A stretch of DNA of 64,000 nt from Cladochytrium replicatum (lineage: Eukaryota; Chytridiomycota; Chytridiomycetes; Cladochytriales; Cladochytriaceae), in contig JAHLKD010000113.1 in the NCBI GenBank assembly GCA_025526935.1, forward strand, positions 103,140-167,139. Direction: 5' to 3'. The translations under genes and the position numbers were made by a program. Of the stretch, positions 48,032-58,803 are shown piece after piece. A model generated the notes under the pieces. The model was not told the DNA's origin. It was given only the letters and a program-made list of their open reading frames with translations, and made no database searches. The first letter of the stretch is position 1. Every line of letters starts with the position of its first letter.

Positions 48032-48553
48032 ATGGCTCTTTCGCATTTCAGCGGCCCATTCTTCCGGTCTTTCGACGATTTCTTCAGCAATCAGATGAGG
48101 CAGTTCATATCTGACTTCAGCCTGATTCCATCCTACCACTCGGACCATCACTCAAAGGACGGTCGTCAATCTAACCTCTCGGCAATCTGGATTCCGCGCG
48201 TTGAGGTTTCGGAAAATGAACACGAGTACGCCCTGAAAGCGGAGCTGCCGGGATTCTCGAAAGATCACGTCAAGGTCTATATCAGGGAAGATGCGCTTGT
48301 GATCGAGGCGGACGAGACGACAAAGACTGCAAAGAAGGCGGATGGGAAGAGCGATCAAGAGAACGCTAAGGACAAAGATAAGAAACGGCCAGCGGAGCAA
48401 ACCATGACTCGCTCGTTCAAACGGTTGATGCGGCTACCATCTGATGTCGATCCGGCAAAGTGTACAGCCCTGATGCATGAAGGAGCACTGGAGATCAAGC
48501 TGCAAAAAAAGCCTGTCAACGTTGTGAACATTGAGATCAAGTCTCGTTTGTGA
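48032..48553 (+). CDS. small heat-shock protein (Hsp20/alpha-crystallin)
   Basis: ATP-independent holdase. Single exon, 173 residues, the normal size. The N-terminal arm is Phe-rich (SHFSGPFFRSFDDFFSNQM). The alpha-crystallin domain runs from IWIPRVEVSENEHEYALKAE through LPGFSKDHVKVYIREDALVI to FKRLMRLPSDVDPAKCTAL and HEGALEIKLQKKP, with the GxL/GAL motif expected near its end. A Lys/Asp/Glu-rich loop of about 30 residues (TAKKADGKSDQENAKD) is inserted between strands. An Ile-x-Ile-like tail (IEIKSRL) closes it. A candidate heat-shock element lies upstream, and the lack of introns fits stress expression. Confidence 0.93.
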   Translation: MALSHFSGPFFRSFDDFFSNQMRQFISDFSLIPSYHSDHHSKDGRQSNLSAIWIPRVEVSENEHEYALKAELPGFSKDHVKVYIREDALVIEADETTKTAKKADGKSDQENAKDKDKKRPAEQTMTRSFKRLMRLPSDVDPAKCTALMHEGALEIKLQKKPVNVVNIEIKSRL

Positions 48554-48862
48554 GTGACGGTGAATATTCTTATGTATCTCATTTCTTTTTGTGAAAGCAT
48601 CAATACTATATGTTCGATTAAGCAACTTACCTTTCCTTTCTACGTGCGTGGCTGAGTGCGACCCTGCAACCTTGGATTGGATTGGTTCGTGGCACACAGC
48701 ATTTAATTTGTGTTTTTGGTCACGAAGGATCGGGGTACTGAGGAAAGGCTTGTACGAGGGCTCGCATCACTCACTCTCGCCGATTTAATATCTCACCCAT
48801 CTTACGTCCTAACCGCCGATTCTCTTTCTTTCTTGCCGATCGCTTATTAGCACAACCAAACA

Positions 48863-50533
48863 ATGGCAACCCACCAACAGCGACCCATGTCAGACGTCCA
48901 ACCGGGCCCCGTTACTCGACCCATGTCCACGCACCTGGAGCTTGCCGCCCGAGCTGGGCAGCTTCGACCCAGTTCTGAGATGCTTCCTGGTCAATACAAA
49001 TCCCCCGAGGCAGAAGGTAAGGTCCACACAAGGAATGTTTGCAAGGAATTGTGGACTTATTTTCTCTTCAGCCATCGATCGGTGGTTCGAGGATCTAAGC
49101 TACTATGAGAGGACGCTTGAGCAGATGGCGAAAGCAAAGCTCGACGACAACTTTAGAGAAGAATTGAAAGCGATCGAACAGTGGTTTAGTGTATTGACAG
49201 AGCCAGAGAGGACAACCGCGTTGTACAGCTTATTACGACACACCACTCAAGTGCAGATCCGCTTCTTTATTACTGTGCTCCAGCAGCTTGCCCAAAAAGA
49301 TCCGGTGAACACGTCGCCCGGTCACAAGGGTCAACATGGTGCACCTATCTCGGCAAGCACGACACCAAAATGTGAGCTAGCTGAAATTATCTGTATCTCA
49401 ATGACCAACTGACCTTGCTCAGCGGCACATCTGGAGATGGAGAAAAATGGCGAAGACATGGGACCCATCATGGGAATTGGCAGGCAAACTCGACGTCTCT
49501 ATGACCGTCACAGCGCACCCCAGCCCGACGAAAAGTACCATGGAACCCATGGCTACGCTCCCGCCTACAACCCCGTCCCCGAAGGAGGCTACGAAAGCGA
49601 AGAGTACTACCATATGACCGGAACAAAGTCAAATCGCAATAGCGTTCACTCCCCTCTCATCCGCCCGAAAACTCCCGCCGACGACGCGATCGGGTCGGCC
49701 AACTGGTCTGTTACCGGTGTGCCGTCTCTCAATCTCCCTGTTGCTGGAGCGCCAGGAATGGCAAACATGACCTCCCCACGCCTTCCCGTTCACGAGGACC
49801 TCTCTGTTCCGGATAACATGGGACTCCGTGTTGGAAACTATACCCGGCGCCCCGGTTCAGTCTCCCCCATTATCGTGACCCCATCGACCCCAATGACCCC
49901 CGGAGCTGGACCCCTATCACCCTCAGTGCACGCTGCTGCGGCGGCAGCGGCAGCTGCAATCCAGCACGCTCACGGCTACGGTGTCCAGAACCCATCATTC
50001 CAGCAGCACCCCGCGAGCGGGTGGGGCCACGTGCGACTTGCTCCTGGCGCGGGCGGTGGACTTGCTCCTGGCGCGCTATCCCCTGGAGGAGGACTACGTT
50101 CACCTGGATCCCACTCTGATTACAGTGACTATGATGAAAACTATGCGGATACAAGCAGTGCAGGCACTGGTGCGCCGGGACGTCCGAGGAACGGTCCGAG
50201 CCACGGGGGCGCGCACAAAGAAAAGGGAAAGATTCCTGAGGCGATTGACTTGGAGGCGCTTAAAGGTAAACAAAAGGCTTTGTTCAAACACATTTGTTTA
50301 ACACCTTTTTTTATCTTGAAGACATTCCTGGATGGCTCAGAAGCCTTCGCTTGCACAAATACACTCCGGTGTTTGAGTCTATGGACTGGCGCACAATGAT
50401 TAAGCTCACGGATGAAGAATTAAATACAAAAGGTGTTCAAGCACTGGGAGCCAGACGGAAGATGTTGAAAGTCTTTGAGCTTGTTAGGAAGGAGCTAGAT
50501 GGAAAGGTTTGTTTCCCTGAAATTTCAAGCTAA
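48863..50533 (+). CDS. VTS1: SAM-domain RNA-binding protein Vts1/Smaug
   Basis: Post-transcriptional regulator; the SAM domain binds CNGGN hairpin loops and recruits Ccr4-Not for deadenylation. Four or so exons: 48863-49017, about 49072-49370, about 49422-50263, and about 50322-50533. The N-terminal PHAT/VHS-like helical domain is [20 protein letters not shown] with [21 protein letters not shown] long disordered middle (residues about 190-430) is rich in Pro/Gly/Ser/Ala with an Ala run ([13 protein letters not shown]). The SAM domain near the end is [20 protein letters not shown] and [14 protein letters not shown]; the basic ALGARRKM face is the RNA-binding surface. Domain order and the SAM sequence are diagnostic for Vts1 rather than other SAM proteins. 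Confidence 0.92.
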
Positions 50534-50956
50534 TGTGCCTGATCAAAACTTCACTGAATTTAAATGGGATGCAGGGGGTGCCTTATTGAGTCAAACTTGT
50601 GGTTACACGTGCTTGAGTGTTTTGAATACAGATTTAATGCGGGCTCAGGAGGTGTCTTTTTGTGCTCTGGAGTTTGTTGTACTGTCTTTACTTGGGTACA
50701 ATTTTGGTCAGACTTGCTGGTTTACTGAATTACCTGGCCGAAGATGCAGGTGTGTGTCTTACACCTCTGATGAAAAACAAGTCTTGATTATTTGATGCTG
50801 TTGTTGTGGGACTTACAATTATAAGACTGAGAAACAAGGAAGCTCCAATTTCAACTATCTTGAATTTAGCACGGCCCAACGCTCTGTGTCTGTAAACCGT
50901 GCGATTCGCCTTGCTCCGGCTCGCTCGCTCGTGGAGCCCTTTCTCGGCAAAGACTC
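50534..50956. other. no gene recognised
   Basis: Downstream of VTS1; probable 3' UTR followed by sequence with no supported feature. Confidence 0.4.
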
Positions 50957-51577
50957 TCAGAGCAGAAGTACACCGACCCGGAGACGAATGTAACCGTCGA
51001 GATTGGCGATTGTGTGTTTCGTTCCAGTTTCGGCGAACCTCGATTCGGCAAGCGCATCTATTTCGCTCCTTACAATCTCCCAGACGGAGACGGAGAAGAA
51101 GAGGGAATTGAGAACACAGTACAGTCCCTTTGAAGTGAACAATCCGAAAACGGAAGTCCACGGAAATCGGATCTGTCTGCACACGAAGTAATTTGCATCA
51201 GAGTATCCATCATTGCAGTTTAGCGGAATGTTAGGATGAGCTTTTTTATAGCAAAGAAACAAACCATCTCGAGCCTCCCGTATTCGACGGAAGCAATGGT
51301 TCACATATTGCGCGAATAACAAAATTGGGCCGGCAGTAAATGCAACACAAGGCGGAAGATAAACAAAAGTGAGATTTACTTTTGCAGAAGAGGATGGGAC
51401 GATAAGAAGGGTAATTTCATCAAGAATGCCGATTTCGCAATCCTTCGTCTGTTTGAATGTCCCAGGCAGCGCTTCAATTGGCGAGAGGATTGTGACGAGG
51501 AGGGACATGGAATGATCCGTCTGATCTATCGTCTTCAAAAGCACAGCTCTGATGTAGGGGACTGTTGGGATATCCAT
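50957..51577 (-). CDS. hypothetical protein
   Basis: A 206-codon minus-strand frame from an ATG in good position (MDIPTVPYIRAVLLKTIDQT). The first 65 residues (to LLIVPSSSAK) look like a genuine exon. A GTAAAT donor follows and the next 30 codons are probably intronic. The last part (FGLFTSKGLYCVLNSLFF; EIVRSEIDALAESRFAETGT) is again protein-like. A second frame in 50730-51182 competes. I recognise no domain. Confidence 0.35.
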   Translation of the reverse strand: MDIPTVPYIRAVLLKTIDQTDHSMSLLVTILSPIEALPGTFKQTKDCEIGILDEITLLIVPSSSAKVNLTFVYLPPCVAFTAGPILLFAQYVNHCFRRIREARDGLFLCYKKAHPNIPLNCNDGYSDANYFVCRQIRFPWTSVFGLFTSKGLYCVLNSLFFSVSVWEIVRSEIDALAESRFAETGTKHTIANLDGYIRLRVGVLLL

Positions 51578-51960
51578 TCCCTATTTAACTTGGCTTGGTT
51601 AGGATGAATGTCCCAGGAAGCGGCTACGTGGGAGGAAAAAGCCAACAAATGTCGGTCGAAATAAATCAGAGACTCCTGTGCGAAAGAAGATGACGAATGC
51701 TGCAGCACCTAGATCAGGTTAAGTAGTTGACGACTGAACTAATATTAATTCATCATTGTATTAGCAGAGCCAGACGCACGCTCTCAAGAGCTCAGAACAA
51801 GCAGAATCTGGAGTAAGCAGGTCTTGCTTTCCACAGCTCTATGTAAGTATGTGTTTGATCGCACAGCTTTAAGTGCATTAATCTCGACGTAATTGAACGG
51901 TTTGATGCTCTACTTCAAGTGTAAGTAATCGAATGGCACACAAATTGAAGTAACAAAAGT
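51578..51960. other. no feature seen
   Basis: About 380 bases with several stops in all frames and no repeat or RNA signature noticed. Confidence 0.4.
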
Positions 51961-52540
51961 TGGAAGAGGGATCGGTTCACTGCCAAAACCGCCCAGGCCA
52001 TGCTCAACGAATATTTCAGAACTCCCTCCCCTCAGAGAGTTCCATGGTATGACAATATGTTAGAGGTCAAAAAAATGTTCTCAATCTTTTGATTTGGACA
52101 GGGTATTGCTGATTGACGAGCTGGACGTGATTGCTACAAAAAAGCAGCAAGTCAATTACAACTTTTTTAAGTGGCATTCCCTGAAGCATGCAAAGCTCGT
52201 TGTCGTGGCTATTGCGTCTTGTGCTGAACAAATTTACAGCCGTGTGGGTATGTCATTGATAAACGAGTTGTGAAGTCGTGAGCCTGATCTTTGGGCAGAT
52301 CTGATCCGCATGAACTTTAACAAACACCAACAACGTTACCAAAAGTAGCATCAATATCGGAAGGCCCGACTTTGTTCTAATCCGATGCATTGAATTCTGT
52401 GCTCGCAAAGTCAGGTCAATATCTAGCGACGCACGAAGGGCACTGGACATTTGTCGGTAATACAAATAGAAAACTCTGAGCTTTGGATTTATACTAATCG
52501 ACTTAACTTCAAGGAAAAGGCTCATGATTCTCCTTCACAG
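51960..52540 (+). pseudogene. ORC1 (origin recognition complex subunit 1) remnant
   Basis: Pieces of the ORC1 AAA+ domain in order. AKTAQAMLNEYF and TPSPQRVPW lie before an intron-like gap. VLLIDELDVIATKKQQVNYN plus FFKWHSLKHAKLVVVAIAS is the Walker B region of ORC1 (LLDELDxLxTxxQxVxYNxFxWP...LVVIAIAN). After an intron-like gap come IRMNFNKHQQ in one frame, VTKVASISEGPTLF in a second and IEFCARKVRSISSDARRALD in a third, matching RLxFxPYxxxQ...LxxRKVAxxSGDARRALDIC. The two frame changes and an in-frame stop within about 130 bp show decay. The Walker A part upstream and the winged helix downstream were not found. It is a fragment, not a functional gene. Confidence 0.7.
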
Positions 52541-52974
52541 GTATTTTGCCAGCACCGATTGATTGATCGGATTCCAAAGTTGAAATTTGTAAAGTCTGTT
52601 CTCACTTGGCGGCGTCAAAGCTGGTGATTGGGGAGCCATCATTTCCCGTCATCCATTGTAGGACGAGTTTGAATGTTAGCGAGCACGATTCAGACATGGC
52701 ATTTATCAAGGTTGAGCATTTGAAGAAGCTTCTTTGAAAGCAAGGAAAATAAACGTGTGAGCACACATTCAACGCAAACGTTCGTGACAGAGAGCATGCC
52801 ATCGACCTTCCAGCAAATGTTCAACCAATGTGCTTGCGCAATGAATACAATGGCTTGGGGGAGAATTATATAGTTTGCAAGATCCTGGTGGCGGGCACCT
52901 TGGGAACATTTGGTGGGTTCAATCTTTGGGTTTTCTTGCTACGTTAGTACTGTGGAGTAAGGATCCGCGGGTTT
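52541..52974. other. decayed sequence after the ORC1 remnant
   Basis: Short frames only. Weak resemblance to further ORC1 sequence (FEEASLKARK near 52720) is not strong enough to call. Confidence 0.3.
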
Positions 52975-53110
52975 TCGGGTCTTTTGGGTCGGGTCTGGGT
53001 CCTCACATGTACGGTTTTCAGGACAATTTGTCAGGTCGGATCCGGGTCAGGTATCAGGTCCAGAAGCATAACCCTTATCGGGTCAAGATTCAGACCCGAG
53101 TAAACCCGAT
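52975..53110. repeat. GGGTC-rich array, left of the minisatellite
   Basis: Many copies of GGGTC/GACCC words (for example TTTGGGTCGGGTCTGGGTCC and GGATCCGGGTCAGG) crowd this segment. A similar array lies at 53637-53805. Together they bracket the 88-bp tandem repeat. No coding potential. Confidence 0.65.
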
Positions 53111-53145
53111 GTGATAAGAAAGCTAAAAGGAAGCTATTGTTCTTT

Positions 53146-53495
53146 CTGTCCACGCGGACACTTTCCAAGAAGACGCAATACAAGTTTTGTATCAAACAAT
53201 TTCTATCACAAAAGACATCGGCAGGTATTTTCTGTCCACGCAGACATTTTCCAAGAAGACGCAACATAAGATAAGTAATGAAAATTTCTTATCACAACAA
53301 ACGTAGAGAGCTGTACCTTCTATCCACCTGGACACTTTCCAAGAAGACACAATGGAGATTCTGTAACAAACAAGTTCTACCACAACAGACCTCGAGAGCT
53401 GTGCTCTCTGTCCACCAGGACACTTCGAGTCCATAATGTTCCAGCCATACCACAACAACAATGGACGCCACCTTTGTTAAACCAAAGCGTAAGGC
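53146..53495. repeat. minisatellite, four units of about 88 bp
   Basis: The word CT(G/A)TCCACnnGGACACTTTCC recurs at 53146, 53232, 53320 and 53408, spacings 86, 88 and 88 bp. Each unit continues with AAGAAGACnCAA, then a diverged part with TTCTATCACAA-like words. The last unit is truncated and diverged. Read on the minus strand, units encode similar peptides (CVFLESVRVDRK), but the period is not a multiple of three, so the peptides are an artefact. Confidence 0.75.
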
Positions 53496-53636
53496 AGCTC
53501 CGACGCAAGATAAAGACTGATGGACAGCATCCGCTTGACACACGGAGCAAAGTCTGCCAGCCCCCCGAATTTCAGAGGTGTCCAATGAGGGAAACAGCAT
53601 GCAGGAAAAACGCAGACGTATATCAGAACTAAGGTT

Positions 53637-53805
53637 CGGCGGGTCCGGGTCAGGTCCGGGTTTCAGTGGCAACCCGCACCAAACCCTTTGGGTCGGGTCG
53701 TGTTTGTCTGGGGACCCGCCGGGTCACTGACGGGTACAAAGGGAATACCCGGACCCAAAGTGGTTGAAACCCGTACCCGACCCTGACCCGCTGGGTTTTT
53801 GCTGC
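53637..53805. repeat. GGGTC/GACCC array, right of the minisatellite
   Basis: Contains both orientations: CGGGTCCGGGTCAGGTCCGG on the left side and ACCCGTACCCGACCCTGACC on the right, so the segment can fold back on itself. It pairs with the array at 52975-53110. Confidence 0.6.
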
Positions 53806-53927
53806 CCAGGAGAGGATTGATTGAATTTTGAGTTAGACCACAGATATTTGCATGAACACTTTGTGTCTGTGTGGACAGTGTGTATTTTAAACACTATCGA
53901 AAAAAGAAACAAAACTCCACTGAACAA

Positions 53928-55430
53928 TCACAAGTTGATAGGTGGAACAGCCCAAACCCAAATCAGCTTCTGTATCTGGTTCACATCGTCAGAGTCCCAT
54001 CCACCACTGGTTACGTCCTTCGCCAACCCAGTCCTGATGAACCGATCAATGTCGTCACTTGAAAGCATGAAATCCTTGGCTAAACCTGTCTTCCAAGGTT
54101 TCCAATCCACCTCAGGGAGCGTTATGGACGAAAGATGCCTGATGTATGCCGTCCAGAACCTTAGCCACTCCGAAGGATATGCATCCACTAATGCCCTGAA
54201 CATGCGATAGATAGTGGCAGACGTACTTAGCGAATTATTGTGCCGTATCCAGTTTCCAAGCAAAATGTGCACCCTAAGAAGAGTAAGGCTGCTCCGAGCA
54301 CTGCTTCTTGAAGTTGATATTCGGCTTGAGCGGTCGTCTGTTTCAACAAATATGGGCCGTAAAAACTCATTTCGGGAGAGGACTTCGTAGTTTACGTTGA
54401 CGAACTTGATTGATGGTGGAAGAGACGGCAATTTAAGGTCATAAATAACCTCATTGATCTTATGCATCTGGAAGCAGATACCCTGGATGACCTCTTTCAC
54501 CAAAAGGATAGCCGTACGACGGTGCTGCTGCAGGCTAAGCAATGCAAGGGAACTCGTTGGAGAACTGGTTCGATGTACCTTCGGAATTCTACCAATCCCC
54601 TTGATAGCCGACGATATGCTTATTGGGCCGCCTGTTGATGTTGGCGCCGCAGGTGCTGCAGCTTCTGAATGACCAGCTTGTCGTTTCAGAGCAGCAAGCT
54701 CTCCCTCCAGGGCGGTCACACGTGATTTCCATTGTGAAATCTCCTGGGAAGTTGCCTGCTTCTCCCTTTCCATTGCAGCGGTGATCTCCCTGAATCTTGC
54801 TAGCTCTTTGTGCTCGCCGTGCTGAATCAATGCACCCGCCCTGCCCAATTCATCAATGAGAGCCTTCTCTCGCACTTCTGCTGCGATGCGGGTCCTTCTC
54901 TTTCATTGCAGTCTCTTCAAGATCTTTTGTCATGTTCAACAGTCGTTCTGACTGTTTGAGGACCTGTTTTGTCCTTTCATGGTCCTCATCTGCTCGTTTG
55001 ATGGTCGCTTGGAACTCGTCAACCTTTGCAGTGACAGGCATTCCTCTGTAAATGCCGTACTTGTGTCCCTGCCGCCTGTAAAAGTCCAGAAATGGTGTTT
55101 CCTTCTGAAAGGAAGAGCTTTTCAAGCACTCCATACGATAGGCGTTTGCTGCTGTTATGAACTCCGTTCGTCTACTGCATTCATCGTGAATTTCGTTCAG
55201 GGCTTGACGAACTAGCTTGCTGTCAGAGTTAAGTCGGTTGATCAATCCTGTTTCTTTGAAGGAGCTGTCGATTTGACATCTGTCGATTTGACATCAAGGC
55301 CAACTTCTGTTTCTTCCACTTCAGAACCCGATCCCAGAGATGTTTCAGGTGCAGTCACAGGTTCTGCACTTGATTCTCTTTCAGATGATGGTCTGGATTG
55401 TTTTAACCTGAAAAACAATTTGCAACAACC
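53928..55430 (-). pseudogene. coiled-coil protein gene with frameshifts
   Basis: Three minus-strand frames carry one protein. 55430-55242 encodes a Ser/Glu-rich N-part (SRPSSERESSAEPV; DVKSTDVKST). 55245-54853 encodes LINRLNSDSKLVRQALNEIH and a coiled coil. 54875-53928 continues REKALIDELGRAGALIQHGE, a heptad-rich region (WKSRVTALEGELAALKRQAG), then a globular part (FQMHKINEVIYDLKLPSLPP; YPSEWLRFWTAYIRHLSS). Single-base shifts are needed near 55245 and near 54890. A 15-bp tandem duplication sits at 55267-55296. No family recognised. The N-terminal side runs directly into truncated LINE sequence at about 55430, so the true 5' end is missing or is supplied by the element. Confidence 0.5.
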
Positions 55431-58400
55431 ACTCTGGAAGAACAAAAATCAAACAGAGACTTCAAAACAAAAACAAATGGCAACGGTACTCCCCTAGAAA
55501 GAAGCTCAGCCCAAAGAATTGCACGATTTGCTTGAATATCTAAAAAACCAGCAACCCAAGGAACCTTGGCATTAGACGCACGGGAGATACATGCCTGAAG
55601 ACCAAAAACACATTCCATTCCTGAGTGGTGTGACTGAAATCCCGCTTGGGCAGCATCAAGTGGGCGTTGAGACGTGATAGCAGAATAAAGATGTTGCAAC
55701 AAAGCTCGCTCGAAAATTTTTCGGGCAACACACGAAAGAGTAATGGGGCGATAATTAGTAATGTCACCAAGCGTACCACGTTGCTTCCAAACTGGGTGCA
55801 AAAGCCCAAGATTCCATGAAGTGGGTGTAAGACTACTGCGAAAAATGGACTGCGAAAGTTGCAAGAAGAATGGAGCAAGAATAGCTGAAATTGGGCGATA
55901 AAGTTCTGCAGGCAGACGATCATGACCCGGGGCAGACTCCAAAGGGAAGTCCATAATAGCTAGGACAAAAGCTTCAACATCCAATGGCAGCTGAAAATCA
56001 CACAGAACAATTGAAGGTGAAACCGGGTCAGCAGTCTGAGCATTGTAGACCCTAGCAAAATGATCAGCATATTTGGCTAAAGACTGAGAGAGGATCAAAA
56101 TCTAAACCATTAGCTGAAGTATGAAAGTTAGCACAGCGCCGAGCATGAGACACACGTTTCAGAAGAGAAGGAACTGATGAAGAACTAGGGTCATCAAAAA
56201 AATTGCTTTTGTCTTACGCCTGGGTGATCTCAGAGCTGATTTGAATGCTTTGTGACTATCACGTTGGCAAGTTCTTAGAAAAGGAAGAAGAGGGTCAGAA
56301 GAATTGTGGTGCAAGAGGGAATAATAGTCACTTAATGCTGAACGAGCCTTACTACGCAACAAAGCAATCTCAGGGGGCAGAGGAGTGGTCGCTGGTGCTC
56401 TACGACGAGGTGTTGGGGGTCCCAATGTCAGAACTGCTGCTGCCTCAACAAAATCAACTATAATTTGAAATGCGGAATCAATTGCTCCCTGGGCCACTGC
56501 ACGAGAAAGAGAAGTCCCCACAGGGACCTGAAGTGGTTCCAATGCTGCTGTTAGCGCCTCTGAAAGCAGAATCTTAGCAGTTTCTCTGTGCGACTTACGA
56601 ATAACCTCATCCTTTAACAATCGGAGATTCCAAGAAGGTAGAGGAGGAGGCACAGTGGCCTGAGGATCTGGGCCAGCTAAAGAAAATGAACAGGTCACTA
56701 CAAAATGGTCTGAAAGATGGGGAGCCATAGACTGGGGTTGATCATGCACTAAATAAGAGGAAGCTGTCACATAAGTAGAAGCAAAAACAAATCAATAATT
56801 GAACTCCCTAAGTGGGAACAAAAAGTTGGGCGACGAGCTGAAGAAGAAGCTGGGACAACCAATGAAAGTGAGTGGGCTGTAAAAAAAGGAAGAAGTGCTC
56901 TGGCACGGGCATCAGTAATATTATCACCAGTGCTCTGAGTTCTAAAATTGAAGTCACCCATCAAAACTACTGGTGTATCCGAATTCGAAACAAATTGAAG
57001 AAAATCAGATAATGCACCCAAACAGTCTTCTGCAGTCCAACGTGGGGGAAAATAAAATCCACCAATCACGACCTGACAAAACCTAAACCACAAACCAAAC
57101 CCAGAAGGAACTGATGCAATCAACCTAAATTGATAAGTACTGCAACAATGTGGGTTAATAAGAAGAGCAACACCAGATGCCAAAGGAGCGTCTGGTGGAG
57201 GACGAGAATCAAACAACAAATACTCAGAAGAAACACTGTCTAAAGTTAACGGATGAGTTTCTGTTAAAACTAAATAATCAAGCTGATGAGTAACAAGCCA
57301 AGCAAGTAAATCTGAAAAATCCAGAGGCAAACCTCTACAGTTGAGGGTTCCAGAACGAAAAGTCCACATTAATTGCGAGATGTAGGTTCAGAACGCGAAG
57401 AACGGGCTAAAGAAACAGTAGCTTCAAAGTCTGCAGCAGGAAGATTAGAACGAAGATAATGAAAAACTGCAGGATCATGAGTAATTCGCAAGAGGTGAGC
57501 AAATCTTTTGTGAACAGCCTTTGCTACAGCAACTTGACGTTGCTCAAGTGATTGAACAGACCCAGAACGAAGCTACCCAGGGTCAAAAAGATCAACGGGC
57601 ACCTCATCGCCTGGAAAAATGTCCTTGCGGAGCTTGTCAGCACAGTCAGAAGTACAAATAAACTCAGCAGTGTTACACCCAATAAAACTAATATGGCGAA
57701 TGTCACGCGAAAATTGAGGGTTTCCAGAAATTCAATTAATCAGAGTGCGGAGCTGATTAAGTGGCTGACGACTAATTTCCTTAAACCTCACAGTAGCAAA
57801 ACCAGCAGCACGATCACGAACAGGCTGAGGAGGATTGATCAAAATTGGTGACTCAGCCGGGTAATCAATCACCAATCTGGGTGGCAGTAGTGATCTGCGA
57901 GATAGGGGGTCCACTCCGGCAACCACTGAGCGATAAAGGGCGGGTTGAGCATCAGCTTCGGCAGCTTCAATACGAACAATAGCATTTGATGCACGAGAGG
58001 CAAATTTTGCAGTGCTCAAAGGTCCAGGATTGCGAGTAGCAGGGGCAGGTGGCGGTCAGCTAGCACTCGCAACTTGAGCATAGGAAGGCACGGCAGAGAC
58101 AGCGGCAGGAGGGCAGCTGATAGTTTCAACCAACGGAACTACAGCAATAGTCAATGCAGCAAAGAAGGCAGCCTCAGTTTCTGGTTCCAATACTGGGAGA
58201 AATTGCATTGCACGAGTGAAAGCAGACATCACTAATGGATGAGATCCAGAAGTTTGAGCAGGGGCCAGCATATGCAGAGCATCCAAGAATCGGTCACGAG
58301 GAGTGGCCAAGGGAGAGGTAGCATGATCAGCTGCAGAGGCATTCTTCTCGGCCCTGGCACGAGAGGCAGGTCGGCGAGTCGGGGTAATTTTGAGGCTCGA

Positions 58401-58767
58401 CGTTTCCATTTGGGATCAGCATCAGCAATGGTAAGTGACATTTCGACTGTATCATTCATGTGAACATCAACGACACTTGCGGGGGATCTTCCTCTAATTC
58501 GAGCCGGTTCTGAAGTGGATGATGCTTGGTCACGTGATTGGCGGTCACGTGATTTGCGAGGAGAGTTCACTTCATCTGCCCACAGAAAATTTTCTCCATC
58601 AAAGTTGCTGGGCTGAGAGTCAGGAATAATTTCCTGAGGGGCGCGAGGGGGACACAGAGGGAGCATGGGAGTGAGCACGGCCAGAAGCGATGAAAATTTG
58701 GAGGGGTTGCGGCGGGCGGCGCGGCATGCGGCGCGTCAGGCGGAGCGCTGGGAGGCGGCATTGATTG
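55430..58767 (-). mobile_element. non-LTR retrotransposon (LINE), 3'-truncated and inactive
   Basis: Minus-strand element. ORF1-like frames lie at 58761-57520 (Ala/Pro/Ser/Arg-rich; SSLKITPTRRPASRARAEKN), broken by frameshifts. The APE-type endonuclease is at 57369-56767 (GTLNCRGLPLDFSDLLAWL, LVLTETHPL, PVVLMGDFNFR, SSIIDLFL). The linker and the N-part of the reverse transcriptase are at 56770-56159 and 56098-55430 (SAPGHDRLPAELYRP, GDITNYRPITLS, LDAAQAGFQSHHSG). The RT motif A aspartate region is deleted: FLDIQANRAILW here, against FLDIKAAYDTVHRPLLW in the second LINE. Homology ends at about 55430, well before the catalytic FADD motif. It is related to, but clearly diverged from, the LINE at 59.3-64 kb. 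Confidence 0.85.
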
Positions 58768-58803
58768 TGAGAGAGAGAGAGAGAGACAGAGAGAGAGAGA
58801 GAG
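58768..58803. repeat. (GA)n microsatellite
   Basis: About 36 bp of GA repeats, interrupted once by GACA, lying between the 5' end of the truncated LINE and the poly(T) of the SINE. Confidence 0.9.

Noticed and set aside
53146-53495. A repetitive protein encoded by the 88-bp units (CVFLESVRVDRK-like peptides)
   Set aside because: The period is not divisible by three, the frames carry stops and there is no start; the similarity is only DNA repetition.
53146-53495. CRISPR-like array
   Set aside because: Units are long, diverged over their whole length and lack constant repeat/variable spacer structure; the genome is eukaryotic.
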